From Stachybotrys elegans (lineage: Eukaryota > Ascomycota > Sordariomycetes > Hypocreales > Stachybotryaceae): a stretch of 64,000 bases of DNA. The stretch is from positions 1,116,001 through 1,180,000 of the forward strand of contig JAGPNK010000009.1 of NCBI GenBank assembly GCA_020746835.1, given 5' to 3'. The notes below the pieces were generated by a model. That model worked only from the letters and a program-made list of their open reading frames with translations, had not been told where the DNA came from and did no database searches. The position numbers were made by a program, and so were the translations under genes. This document shows positions 36,178-47,287 of the stretch, one piece after another. How positions within the stretch are numbered: position 1 is the stretch's first letter; each line of letters begins with the position of its first letter.

Positions 36178-36854
36178 TGTAGCCAGTGAAGAGACTGTCC
36201 TGAGAAGATCTGAGGGTATGCTTGCACAAGCCTAACGAAATATGGGAGTGATGCGCCCCAAGATACCAGTGTTGAGGATATGATATGGTTGATCAATTCA
36301 GGATGTATTAGGGAGAGGGAATACTACAGCATGTCCCGCCACTTCCGTAGCCATGAGATCATTCAGCTCCGTTAATTCCATGCTCGTCACATACTCCCAT
36401 CCCACGGAACACCAGGATTCCACTAGCAAAAGTGTAGCTCCTCAATTCAGGAGCATGGGCAACTAAGTCGCATCCTTCTAAAATAGATCCCGTTCCTAGG
36501 GGATCGGCACTTGGAAAACTAGCCAAGTTCACATTATGCTGTTCCTGGTGCCGAAGGATTGGATTCGTCATCTGGTGTGCTGATGAACCCAACCGCCACA
36601 ATCACCACAACAACACTCCCACCATCGTGATCGACCATCAATCGCTTGGCGTGCAGATCTTGGCACGAATCTAGCACTTGCTGATAGTGAACGAGTAGAG
36701 TGCCTACCATATTGCGTTGAAGCATCCCTGATGGATATTTTGTTCATGGACTAATTCAAAGGTTTGTAGAATAGATATTAACATTGAAGGTTGTTGGCAT
36801 TACCTGAACGCCGCCAAGTATCTTACATGGTTACATCAGTACAGTAATAGCTCG
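36178..36854. other. Intergenic 0.7 kb, no gene seen
   Basis: Promoter of the DHA2 exporter and the 3' flank of the thioesterase-like gene; nothing else. Confidence 0.55.
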
Positions 36855-37947
36855 CTATGCTTTCATAAGACGCTGAAACATCCTAGCTCTTAAATGAGCC
36901 AGTTGCAGAAGGGTGTTGAGAACACCAACCATTCCCGTACCATCCTCGTGAAAATCGAGAATCTTGCCGTTGTAGCTGCAAAACTCCGCTTCAAGTGCCT
37001 TCTGGTTCTCATGGACCAACCCATTCGCCCTCCTCAGTCCCTTCTGTCGCGTATCCTCTATCAACTGTAGCATTTCCTTGTCTGCAGCCTCATCATCCGC
37101 TGCGGGTAGGAGGCCGGCGGCCCGAAACATGTCATCTGGAGCCACTGTTTTGCGTCCCATCTTCCACACGCACCGGCTTAGAGCTGTGGCGAAAATTCGG
37201 TCCGCACTCTCTGCAGTCTCAGAAGTGGCAGTGGCAAAGTCTTGCTTCTCGCTTGGCGAACGAAGGCTAGAAGACCTGTCCATCTCCTTGTCCTTCTTGA
37301 CGAAATGGGTCACGATGTAGACCCATTTGTTATCCCAGGAAAGAATCTTAGACCACACCTCGTATTCCTGATGTGGGAGAATTTCCTTGCGGAAATTGCA
37401 CGAGACAGCTCCCAATGCAAGACCCAGCGCAGGCACATTGGCACCGGTGTAGGCTCCTGTTCCGCCGCGCATCTTTTCTATGCCCTTGGCGAACAGGGTA
37501 CAGACCAGGTGAGTGCGTGAGACATCCAGGTCGGCAAAGTACGACGAGTTCGTCTTGTGTAGATTGAAATCAATCTCGAGCAAAGGAGCAGATGATTCCG
37601 TCACAATGGGTTGGAAGATGTGCTCAGTGGATGGCTCCACGGGAGGTCTTGAGACCTTCAATGTGTAGCGGAAGCCATTGAGTAGACGAAGCTGTACAAC
37701 TGATTGTTAATCGTTGTGCTAACAAAGTAAATGCTGACAAGATACTCACATGCCAAATTCCCGGAATGTGTTTTCGGTTGATAAAGAGAAAGAGGGAGAG
37801 AAGAATAATAAAGATGCTCCAAATATCGAGGGAAAATTGAACTCGAATATGTGAAGGCCAAGGCTTCAGCTCAGGATTATCTGTTTTGATGATGTGGTAG
37901 GAGCCATGGCTCCTGTTCATCTCGCTTTCATATGATATGCTGTTCAT
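36855..37947 (-). CDS. Thioesterase-like (hot-dog, THEM6-type) membrane-anchored protein
   Basis: Exons 37947-37750 and 37691-36855 (58-nt intron, GTGAGT..ACAG), 344 aa. One transmembrane helix lies around residues 42-58, followed by the conserved PGIWHLRLLNGFRY segment joined at the splice. A hot-dog-fold region contains ALGAVSCNFRKEI and VWSKILSWDNKW, as in THEM6/capsule-polysaccharide-like thioesterases. Such proteins probably cleave acyl-CoA or act as acyl-binding proteins at the ER; no catalytic residues are certain. Neighbours are a DHA2 exporter and a fatty-acid elongase, which fits acyl metabolism. Confidence 0.78.
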
Positions 37948-39194
37948 GGCTGATGATGATCGTGAAATGCTGAAGTCTCAGTGCGGCTGTGCAACATTCG
38001 TATTCATCAGCGTACACGCGGCCTTATGACTGTCCCAGGACAGTACACTTTGGTAGATTGTCTGAGGTCATGCCCCTCTGCCGATCTCCATGACGATGAT
38101 GCTCCTTCACCGTTAGCTTCATCGGTTATCCCTCGTACGGAGCCTCGGAGCGTATCCTAAGCCTTCATCCTAAGATGACGTGGGGAGATCTGCATCTCAA
38201 CGCCCGCATTGCCTTTACTCGCGGTATGATGCCATCGTTGATTCAAGAATTGAACCGAGGGAGGGCAATCATTGCTTCTTTGATCCAACTTTTGTGGCTT
38301 CGTTGCATCATCTTCACTCGGATGTCGCCCGAAGGGAGCCGTAGGATCCCGGCACTTGACAAGCGTCTAGTATTCTATCCCTCGGGAGCAATCCAGCGGA
38401 TGCCGACGCGATTCCCACCCTTCCCACCTCGTGTTGGCTCTCTCAAGGATCCTTTGATGGTGGATCCGGTCGGTCCTTTTGTTTCATGGCATCATATGCG
38501 TTTAGCTTCATCCGACATGTGGCCAGGGACCTCGGAAACCACACCCAGCTCCCCTATTCTTCCCTCCCCACACAATGAGCGGCCGCTATCACGAGCCATA
38601 CTGCGTCAGAATCACATGCTCTAACGGCCTTGAATTGGCGTTTTGTCAAACTCAGGTTAGGTAGTGAGATATCACAAACATCGCCGGTTTTTGAAACCGG
38701 AGCGCCCTTCGATGGTACAACCAGTGTGACAAAAACCAGAAACAGTATCTCTAATCACTTTCTTATCATAGAAAGAAAAGGAAAATGGAGAAGGCATCTC
38801 TGAGGCCATATTCAAAATCTTCTGTAGATGAGAATTATTACAGGGTTTCCCATTCAACAGAATCGGCAGACCTGACTTAGGGTCAACAATGACACTTCTA
38901 CTTGTGGTGAGCAGAAATATCGTGGTTTTAGCTGACGGTAAGAAGAAATATGATCAGAAGATCGTTCATGCTTCTGCTTTGCTGGTTTGACCAATAGCCA
39001 CGGAGACATGCCACTTGTAGTATCAAGGAATGAGACAGGTATTCAAATTAAACATATTGCTCGACGTTTCTTACTGCAGTATTATACATAATTTTCCAAG
39101 CTATAATTGGGCAAGTTCCCGTATTCCCCACGTATTTGTGATGATGTGGCTGCATCGTGCCAGCCTTGTGAGCCGGAGCATCACTATGGAGAAT
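37948..39194. other. Intergenic 1.2 kb
   Basis: An open frame (38175-38624, plus) has no recognisable domain. Nothing else supported. Confidence 0.5.
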
Positions 39195-40279
39195 TTAGTT
39201 CTCAGCCAGGAGTGGAATCTTTCGGTCCATTCCCTCGTTCACCATAGCCGTAGCGCTCTTCTTAGCAGCATCTACCACCTCAGCCGGCTTTGGGGTGCTC
39301 TTGATAGACTTCTTTGTGGCTCGTTTGTAAGTAGCAATGTAGAAGGAGATGAACAAGACCAGGTAAGAACTAAGAATGGCGCATCCAGAAAAGGCCGCGT
39401 AGGTCTGGCCAGCGCAATACCCCCTGTGAGGCATGAAGTTGAACATCTTGTACTTGTGCATGATGCCGGTGTAGGAGGCATAGTACACCACGACTAGAAC
39501 AGTTAGTCACTCTTCGCACAATGCCCGCGATGGTGGGGATATTACCGAGGTCGATGACGAATTGGGTGATTTGGAACCTAGTAATCCACTCCTTCCACCA
39601 CACCTTGACTCCTCGGGCCATCTGGAAGTAGTACCAGTACATGATGACATGCACGGCCAGGTTGAGAGTGATGGGAACCCATGAGACAGAGGTGGTGCCA
39701 GTGAGCTGAGTGTAGCAGAGAAGAGCCGTGGCGGGGTGGTGGTAGCAGTGCAAAAAGGTCAGAGGCTTCTTCTTGACCATCAAGAAGACGGTATCAATGA
39801 GCTCGATGTATTTCGTAATGTAGTTAAGCTGTGCGTTGTCAGCCAAGAGACACTTAGACAATCATGGCTCGACTCACATAATAAAGCGTAACAAGCTGAG
39901 GAGTCCAGGCATCGTCTCCACATATGTTATCGTAGAATCCGTACTTCCATAGGCGTGGAGCAAGTTGCTCAATAAATAGAAGCAAAAGGCCCAGGCTGAG
40001 GGTGGACAGGAAAAAGTTGTGAATCTTGAACAGCGTGTTGAGCTGTAGAGGCTTGCGGTCGCGCATAAACTCCCTGCCACCAAAGATGACGAGAAGATAC
40101 AGCGATGTCATCCCAACCACTTCCCAGCCCGTGGAAAAGGCGGTTTTGCCTCGGACAAACTTGAACTCGTCGGCATGGTAGCCCATAGCCGAGGTCCAAA
40201 GCCTGTCGAAGACACCCCAAAGGGGATACGAAGCGCTCTCCTTCGGACTAGGGAGGTTGATGGTATGGTTGAAAGACAT
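39195..40279 (-). CDS. ELO-family fatty-acid elongase (3-ketoacyl-CoA synthase)
   Basis: Exons 40279-39878, 39828-39546 and 39493-39195, 327 aa. Multi-pass ER membrane protein with the catalytic histidine box HCYHH (His161, 164, 165), the upstream [10 protein letters not shown] helix, and MYWYYF and the C-terminal lysine-containing tail of ELO proteins. It condenses malonyl-CoA with fatty acyl-CoA in very-long-chain or polyunsaturated acid elongation. The chain-length specificity cannot be read. Its neighbours are a thioesterase-like gene and a P450, an unusual place for a housekeeping elongase, so it may be a cluster paralogue. Confidence 0.92.
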
Positions 40280-41400
40280 GTTGGAGAGCGTGAGAAAGAG
40301 AAGACTTGGCTTGTGAGACTATGCAGCTGATGACGACTGGAATGGAGTGGCAGTGCTGAACAACTGTCAATCTCTTGCCTTCCATGGCCCTTATATGGAC
40401 GGATGGATTTTTTACATTCTTGGCGGTGCCATCCCAAGAACTACATGACATCAAGCGACGACAGTGCCGCCGAGCAATGGTTGCGCCCGTTCCGCATGCC
40501 GATCGGGAGAACAATTTCGTCATCGTATGAAAAGGCTGCTCAGCTGAACGACTCCGTCTTAACAGGATCTCTCGAAGGACGCTGCGGGAAACGCCACAGG
40601 ATTGTGAACAAGGGTGCGTCACTCCTCCCTCCGATCTCAGAATCACGACATAACAAGCTCGTAAACGAGGTGTTTTCGGGAGGGCTCCGGCTCTCAAGTG
40701 CCGGTATTGGGGCGTAAGAAGCTTCTGATGGGTGCGAAAGAGGCTTGCCCAGGATGGGCCGTTGAGTCCTGTTGGCTCGGCAGGATGCTCCAAAGCCTAA
40801 GGAACTCATCCCTCGAGCTCCACCAGAGGAGCTCTATAATCACCAGTGACTAGTCCTCGATGATATCATCATGCGAAGCTCCAGTGTAACTACAGCAGTT
40901 GCATGGGGACTTTACAAAAGGTTGATACGCTCAAGGAAGGTGGCGCTAGTATGTCCGCAAGCGTTATTTCGATCCTGTTCCTGAATTTCCTGAATGGGCG
41001 AAGGAATGGGTTTTGGATTAGACTATGGATGGTGGCGCCCCGGATCTGCAAGTGACGGGATGCCAATTGGGAAAGTAGGGGGATTTCCCTTGTCTCGTTT
41101 AGGACCAACTTTAACGGCACCGGCGATCGATGCCCTTCGCAGGTGGCTGTTTCTGACGACATTTCTCCTTCATACACGGTTGGGATTCAAAGGATTCAGC
41201 TACATCATGTCTGTTGGCACACATTTGGACAGAAAGTTTTATCCTCCAGGCTACGGGAAGCAGCATATAACTCGGTCGATCATCTGAGAATTCCAGTGTG
41301 TCCATCAGCCCAACCCTGCCCATATCTGCCTATTGATTGGCCGTTTCCGTCTACCATCATACCAAAAGAACCCCAATTGTGCTCTCTCCACCTTTTCGAG
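40280..41400. other. Divergent 1.1 kb promoter, elongase / P450
   Basis: The elongase and the CYP4-like P450 are transcribed away from each other from this region. Weak TATAA at 41266-41270 for the P450. No gene inside. Confidence 0.5.
40391..40395 (-). promoter_or_regulatory. TATA-like box of the elongase gene
   Basis: TATAA (in CATATAAGG) on the minus strand, 112-116 bp upstream of the start. Confidence 0.35.
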
Positions 41401-43017
41401 ATGGCTCAAGTGTCTTTCTTACCCCTTCTCGGCCTCAACACCATTTTCAGCTACTTGGCCTCTCGCTATTTGAATTATGATGCCGTGAACTCGATTCTGA
41501 CGAGTAACGGCATCTTATTCTTTACATATTTCTTCATATGGTCAAGCTTCATCTATCCCTACTATGTATCCGAGCTGAGGCACATCCCCACCGTGCCGGG
41601 TTGCCCCATTTGGGGTCAATTCTTCAACATCATCACCGAGGAAGTTGGCACTCCTCACCGAAGATGGCACGAGAAACACGGCCTCATCGTTCGCTACTTC
41701 TTCCCCTTCGGTGGCGAGCGCATCTCGGTCGCCGAGGACGATGCCCTCAAGCACATGACGGTCAGGAACCCATACAACTATCCCAAGCCGCTTCGAGCCA
41801 GGCTGTGGATGAGACGAGTTCTTGGCGAAGGCGTTCTGCTGGCTGAAAGTTCTGAGCATGCCCATCAGCGCAAGGCCCTCTCACCTGGGTTCTCTATCCA
41901 GTCTATCCGTGCCCTTCACTCCGTGTTCTGGGAAAAGGCTCTCTTGATGTGCGAGTGTATCCGGGATGAGATGCGCTCTGCCAACCAGACAACCATCTCT
42001 GCTGAGATGCTGGAGTGGAATAACCGCACTACACTGGACATCATCTCCAAGGCTGGTTTTGGCTATGACGTCGATTCTCTGACGCAGCCCGAGACACCCC
42101 TCCGCCAAGCCTATCGTCAGATCTTTGACTTTTCGCCCTTTGCCCACGCTCTCTACGGTATTCAAGCTTACCTCCCTTGGGTAAGCCATTTGCCTGTCAA
42201 GATGAACCGCGATCTGCTTGAGTCTGGTGATATTATCAGATCCAAGGCCACGGAAATCATACATACAAAAATCGCCGAGGCTGAGCATAACACGACTGGC
42301 AAAGACATCATTGGCTTGATTGCCAAGGACAACAAGAAACTTCAGGATGCGGGAGAAGCCGGATTGTCATTCGAAACCATGAGGGATCAGATCATGACAT
42401 TCTTGGGCGCTGGCCACGACACGACTGCCACTGGCGTCTCTTGGACCATCCACCTCCTTTCTACCCATCCAGAGGTTCAGTCGCGTCTCCGGGAAGAGAT
42501 CAAGGACTACCTCCCCTTCCTATTTAAGACCCATAGCCGGTTTGACCCCGATGAGTTGGAGGCTGCAGATGTCGATCAGCTACCGTATCTCGAAAAAGTC
42601 TGCAAGGAGTCTCTGCGATATATCCCTCCCATCCCATTGACTGTGCGTCAAACGGTAGAGGATGATAAGTTGGCTGGATACCATATCCCCGCTGGCACCG
42701 TATGCTACGTCTTCGCAAACTGCATCAACAGACTTTCCTGCTACTGGGGTGACTCGGCCAACAAGTTTGATCCTGAGAGATGGGACAACTTGCCTCCGAC
42801 GTGGACCAACAACGCATTCATGACCTTCCTTCAGGGGCCGCGAGGCTGTATTGGACGCAAGTTTGCAGAGACGGAGATGAAGATGATGCTTTGCTCGCTT
42901 TTGAGCATGTACGACTTCAAAAGAGATGAGGACGTCGAAAACCCAGAGGACTGGAAGATGTGGCGGCTGGTGTTAAGACCCAAGAATGGTGTGGTGGTGA
43001 AGATGACGGCAATTTAA
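41401..43017 (+). CDS. Cytochrome P450, CYP4-clan-like
   Basis: Intronless, 538 aa; the ATG at 41401 is chosen because the membrane anchor follows (two hydrophobic segments in residues 1-60). PTVPGCPIWG hinge, GVLLAE...HQRKALSPGFS helix C region, I-helix GAGHDTTATG (336-345), ESLR, FDPERW and haem loop GPRGCIGRKFAE with Cys483. CYP4-clan members often hydroxylate fatty acids, but fungal relatives are diverse, so the substrate is inference. It starts divergently from the elongase and is followed by a Kex2-type repeat precursor on the opposite strand. Confidence 0.92.
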   Translation: MAQVSFLPLLGLNTIFSYLASRYLNYDAVNSILTSNGILFFTYFFIWSSFIYPYYVSELRHIPTVPGCPIWGQFFNIITEEVGTPHRRWHEKHGLIVRYFFPFGGERISVAEDDALKHMTVRNPYNYPKPLRARLWMRRVLGEGVLLAESSEHAHQRKALSPGFSIQSIRALHSVFWEKALLMCECIRDEMRSANQTTISAEMLEWNNRTTLDIISKAGFGYDVDSLTQPETPLRQAYRQIFDFSPFAHALYGIQAYLPWVSHLPVKMNRDLLESGDIIRSKATEIIHTKIAEAEHNTTGKDIIGLIAKDNKKLQDAGEAGLSFETMRDQIMTFLGAGHDTTATGVSWTIHLLSTHPEVQSRLREEIKDYLPFLFKTHSRFDPDELEAADVDQLPYLEKVCKESLRYIPPIPLTVRQTVEDDKLAGYHIPAGTVCYVFANCINRLSCYWGDSANKFDPERWDNLPPTWTNNAFMTFLQGPRGCIGRKFAETEMKMMLCSLLSMYDFKRDEDVENPEDWKMWRLVLRPKNGVVVKMTAI

Positions 43018-43840
43018 GGATGCCGTCTGTAAGAAACGGAGAAACCCAGATATCATGTACTAGTGCTCATTACCAGTTACTTCAATACCTAATCGTCATT
43101 TCATTCGACCCAATTCCTTCCAATCCGTCCTTGTGATCATTTTCTTTCGACCATGGAAGAGATTACAGATAGCGAATGAGTCCAAGTGATGCTTTACCAG
43201 TAGCTACTAAATCATCCAGTGTGCATTATCAAGAAGTAATTTATCATTTGACACGATAAACCCAAAGTTCGCCGAGCATCACAGAAGAGAAAGGGACATA
43301 ATCACATCCTAATTTATTTTGAATCTACTCTATTCATAATCTCGACATGTCCAAGTAGCATGAGCTTCAACGAAACGGTTCCCACCTCTCTTGACTGCCT
43401 TGAAGCATGGCAGTTGTTGCTTGTTTAGGACGATACTTCGGCACATGAGACTTGAACCAAAGTGATTTCTGTCTAATGTTATCGCTGCAATCTATAATAC
43501 AAGTAAGATCAGACACCTGGATTTGATTTTGGTACTTAGATTGACTGAAACAATATGATTATTACCAATAAAACTCATTATCATACAAGTCCTCCTGATT
43601 TTCCCCTTATTTCTTTTTGGTTCTTTTTTCTTTTTCACGTTTTTTTCCCTCCTCATTTCCCTTGGCTTTGATCGCCTTTGACATTAATCGGATTGCAAAC
43701 AGAAATCCCGAGACCAATACATCCAGCACTATTACCTGACGCTGCAGTGACGGCAGGAAAATTGACCACAGGTGCCACGGTGGGTGAGATATTAACGAGA
43801 GAGCCACCTTGACCGCGTGTTCCTGTAGGCACCGTTCGGG
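43018..43840. other. Intergenic 0.8 kb between convergent genes
   Basis: A/T-rich 3' flanks of the P450 and of the repeat precursor, with a T-rich/A-rich run near 43610-43660. No gene. Confidence 0.55.
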
Positions 43841-44956
43841 TTAAAACATCTCCTCCTCAACGTTAGAGTCAATAATACCTCGTCGATACCACTTGCCGCC
43901 CTTGCCCTTTCCGCCGCCAGGTCCCTTGGGAGGAGGGCCGCCCTTGGGAGGAGAGCCACCTTTGGGAGGAGAGCCACCCTTAGGAGGAGAACCGCCCTTG
44001 CCCTTTCCATGGTCGTCGTCAGATTCGTCATCAGACTTGTCGGACTTGTCGGACTTGTCCGAGTCTGAGTCATGCTTGTCATGCTTATCCTTCTTGTCCT
44101 TATCATGACTGCTGCGCTTCACGCTGTATTTCTTGCCGTGCTTCTTTCCCTTTCCCTTGCCTTTTCCCTTGTCATGATCGGATGCGTCATCGGACTTCTC
44201 ATGATCGGACTTGTCCGAGTCCGAGTCGTGCTTGTCGTGCTTATCCTTCTTGTCCTTATCGTAGCCGCTGCGCTTCACGCTGTATTTCTTGCCGTGCTTC
44301 TTTCCCTTTCCCTTGCCTTTTCCCTTGTCATCATCAGATTCATCATCAGACTTATCGTGATCAGACTTGTCTGAATCTGAGTCATGCTTGTCGTGCTTGT
44401 CGTGCTTGTCCTTCTTGTCCTTCTTGTAGGTTCTCTTAACCAAGAGATCGTCATCATCCCGCTTGCTGTGCTTCTTGCCATACTTTTCGGTATACTTGTC
44501 TGCAATCTCCTTGCCCTTCTTGGACCATTCATCTCCGATCTTCTTGCCTTTCTCAGCCCACTTGTCTCCGACATCACCCCACTTGTCCTTCTTCTTGTCG
44601 GTTCTCTCAACCAAGAGATCGTCATCGTCGCGCTTGTCGTGTTTCTTGCCATACTTGTCGGTGTACTTGTCTGCAATCTCCTTGCCCTTCTTGGACCACT
44701 CATCTCCGATCTTCTTGCCTTTCTCAGCCCACTTGTCGCCGACGTCACCCCACTTGTCCTTCTCCTTATCGGTTCTCTCAACCAAAAGAGAACGATCCCC
44801 ATCAAGGACGATAGGCTCGCGGGCAACGAGGACTGGCTCTCTCTGGTCATCTGTGATGCCTCGCACCTGCAGAGTAGAGTCGTCTTCCGCTGACAGCACT
44901 GGAGCGCAAGAAGCCCTAAAGGCCAGGGGCAGGACAAAGACGATTGAATAACGCAT
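43841..44956 (-). CDS. Secreted Kex2-type repeat precursor protein
   Basis: Single exon, 371 aa. A signal peptide (about 1-17) and a pro-region are followed by tandem repeats separated by dibasic sites: KR at 108-109, 165-166, 174-175, 228-229 and 280-281, RR at 358-359. Repeat A (two copies, 57-aa period, from residue 57) is rich in Lys/Asp/Trp/Tyr with an 11-residue rhythm; the basic dibasic site is followed by DDDD. Repeat B (three copies, 52-aa period, from about 182) consists of KDKHD, SDSDKSD and KGKGKG tracts ending KYSVKR. Then come GGSPPK repeats (321-344) and a short C-terminal peptide. Kex2-like cleavage would release several highly charged peptides. No family recognised; a hydrophilin-like wall or matrix protein is also possible. 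TATAA about 125 bp upstream. Confidence 0.8.
   Translation of the reverse strand: MRYSIVFVLPLAFRASCAPVLSAEDDSTLQVRGITDDQREPVLVAREPIVLDGDRSLLVERTDKEKDKWGDVGDKWAEKGKKIGDEWSKKGKEIADKYTDKYGKKHDKRDDDDLLVERTDKKKDKWGDVGDKWAEKGKKIGDEWSKKGKEIADKYTEKYGKKHSKRDDDDLLVKRTYKKDKKDKHDKHDKHDSDSDKSDHDKSDDESDDDKGKGKGKGKKHGKKYSVKRSGYDKDKKDKHDKHDSDSDKSDHEKSDDASDHDKGKGKGKGKKHGKKYSVKRSSHDKDKKDKHDKHDSDSDKSDKSDKSDDESDDDHGKGKGGSPPKGGSPPKGGSPPKGGPPPKGPGGGKGKGGKWYRRGIIDSNVEEEMF
43925..43996 (-). repeat. 18-bp repeat coding GGSPPK (4 copies)
   Basis: Three GGSPPK units and one GGPPPK unit, residues 321-344 of the precursor. Confidence 0.85.
44009..44431 (-). repeat. Coding tandem repeat B (3 copies, about 156 bp)
   Basis: Encodes residues about 176-316 of the repeat precursor; the KYSVKR junction recurs 52 residues apart, and the third copy degenerates into KSDKSDKSDD. 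Confidence 0.8.
44447..44788 (-). repeat. Coding tandem repeat A (2 copies, 171 bp)
   Basis: Encodes residues 57-170 of the repeat precursor; the two copies differ at only a few residues (for example DKR/SKR, TDKYG/TEKYG), so duplication was recent or is being homogenised. Confidence 0.85.
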
Positions 44957-45704
44957 TCTGATTATTGTTTGATCTCGATATCAAGAATTGAGTTAAGGTG
45001 CAAACGATGCAGGATAGACTTGAAGCCTGTGAATGTGGTGTTTAATTTATGCTTAAGCGGAGGGTTTGTTGATGGTTCTTATACTTGATGGTGGATGATT
45101 GAAGAATATGGCAAGTCATCACGACTTGTGATTGATCCGCCTCCCTACGTATTCTTCTCGGCACAACGGAATCTCTATTTCCAATTGCCGAGCTTCGACT
45201 GTGTCATATCTGCTCCTCATGGCGTGCCCAATATCCTTGGCTTATAAGATCCCACAGCATCAACAGTTCGAAGGATGTCACCTCAATGCTTGGCCAAATA
45301 GACTTCGCTTGTTTGTTGTTCCAGCACAGACTGTGCGTCTAGCCTTTCTTGGGAGAGATCAGCCTACAACTAAAGGCCGCCGATGTCAGTGTCGCTACCA
45401 TTGGCCCGTTTGGGTGGCTGCCTTAGCCTCTCCTTGGATCCGACTATCTAAACCCAGAAGCCCCTGATGGATCGTCCTCCGGAACGATGGATCAAATCCT
45501 TGAGATCTTTGACAGAGCGTAGCTTTTCCAAATAAATGAGGAGGAACCATCATGACGACAGTGGATAAATCCTTCTCATGATGCGGAGACATCTCAAGTA
45601 ATTCCGCACACTAAACTATATTACAACCTGTTCTACCGTCTTCTCGCTCCAAAAGTTCAATCAACACATTACCCGTTTCTATTCCGTCATATTTCCTTGG
45701 CAAA
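44957..45704. other. Divergent 0.75 kb promoter, repeat precursor / P450
   Basis: The precursor gene and the CYP52-like gene are transcribed away from each other from here. No gene inside. Confidence 0.55.
45079..45083 (-). promoter_or_regulatory. TATA-like box of the repeat precursor
   Basis: TATAA (in GTATAAGAA) on the minus strand, 123-127 bp upstream of the start at 44956. Confidence 0.3.
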
Positions 45705-47287
45705 ATGCTTTCCTATGCTGGCTTGATCGGTTACATCATTGGACTTTACATCGTTGCACGGGTTGTAAGCTCAAGGTTGAGAGCCCGCCGTCTGAAGAGG
45801 AAAGCCGAACAATGGGGGTGTTCTTCAGCACCGTCTCCATATCCCAACGGGATTAAGGGCTATGCCCTCCTGAGGGAGTCCATTGCTGCGAACAGGGCAG
45901 ATCGCGGGCCGCAATTCATCGTTGAACGGATGGACCGCATCTCCAAAGACTGTCATACGGTTCATCTGCCAATCCTGGACTACGAGATTTACGTTACTCG
46001 CGATCCAGAAAACATCAAGGCCCTGTTCACAAGCCAAGACTTTGACATCAGTGGTACTCGACAGTTGAGCTGGCTACCTCTTCTCGGAAAGGGCATCTTC
46101 ACTAGTCGCGGACAAATATGGAAGCACAGCCGAGCTATGCTTCGGCCTCTGTTTGCAAAAGAACAAATCAGCAACGTTGACGTCGACGAGGAACACCTCC
46201 AGATCCTTCTGAAGCAGTTTCCAGTGGACGGCAAAACCGGATGGACGGACAAGGTCGACTTGGGTCCTTTGTTCTTCAAGTTCACGCTGGATGTCATCAC
46301 TGATTTTGTTTATGGCCACTCCACCCACTCCCTCATGGCAGACAGTCCCCATCAGAATATCTGCCGCTCTTTCGACGCTGCAAAGATGTGGATCGACAGA
46401 CGTGGAGCGCTCGCAAAGTTCTACTGGCTATTGAACACCAAAGATTTCCGCGTTCACTGCAAAATCCTTCACGAGTTTGTGGATAAGATCGTGACGGACA
46501 CTCTCGACAATAAATCCACCAAGTCCAACGATCCTGAAAAGCAAGGTCGATTCACGCTACTACATGAGCTCACAAAGGAGTGTCAGGATCCGGTTTTCTT
46601 GAGAAACCAGACCCTGCAGATCCTCGTCGCTGGCCGAGACACGTCAGGGTCCCTACTTGGCTGGTGCATCTTCTGGCTGGCCCGGAACCCCGAGGTATAT
46701 CAGAAGCTGCGTAAGATTATACTGGACATTTTTGACGATCGGATGCCCGACTTTCAAACTTTGAATACATGCACATACCTCCAGTACTTTTTGAGTGAAG
46801 TGCTGCGGATCAGTGCAGTCATCCCCCTGGACGAGCGTGTTGCCATGTGTGACACGACCCTGCCCACTGGCGGCGGACCTCAAGGAAAGGATCCTGTATT
46901 CCTTCCAAAGGGAACCCAAGTTCTTATGCCTATTTATGCTGTGATGCATAGACAAGACCTATGGGAGACTGATCCTGATCGTTTTGACCCCGAAAGATGG
47001 GGGCGGGAGCGTCCAGGCTGGCAGTTTACACCGTTTGCTGCAGGTCCACGCAAATGTCTTGGTCGTAAGTTTTCCACGTTTCATCCATTTTGGTTTTGAG
47101 TTCCTACTGACGAATAACAGAACAATTCGCAAAGGCCCTTGCTGCTTATGTGCTGGCAAGGTTCTGCCAACTGTTTGACAAGATTGAGAATATGGAAGAG
47201 GGAGATGGTGAGCTCAAGCTCCATCACGCCATCGAGAATAGGAGTGGCATGGGGGTCCAGGTCAGACTTCATTCGGCCAAGTTCTAG
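45705..47287 (+). CDS. Cytochrome P450, CYP52/CYP539-like (fatty-acid or alkane hydroxylase type)
   Basis: Exons 45705-47064 and 47121-47287, 508 aa; splicing restores CLGQQFA after the haem Cys (Cys451). N-terminal anchor in residues 4-22. Motifs: AGRDTSGSLLGW I-helix (309-), EVLR, DTTLPTGGGPQG and PERWGRERPGWQFTPFAAGPRKCLG, the pattern of CYP52-clan enzymes that omega-hydroxylate n-alkanes and fatty acids. It lies 5.4 kb from the elongase start and next to the repeat precursor, consistent with a fatty-acid-modifying group. Confidence 0.92.

Noticed and set aside
38175..38624. 149-codon plus-strand frame
   Set aside because: No signal peptide, domain or flanking splice sites; judged chance.
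41143..41400. Upstream extension of the CYP4-like P450 (86 codons)
   Set aside because: Does not resemble a P450 N-terminus; the ATG at 41401 directly precedes the membrane anchor.
43841..47287. Calling the repeat precursor plus P450 a known dikaritin/ustiloxin-type RiPP cluster
   Set aside because: No UstY/DUF3328 genes and no short Tyr-containing core repeats; only the general idea is kept as a finding.
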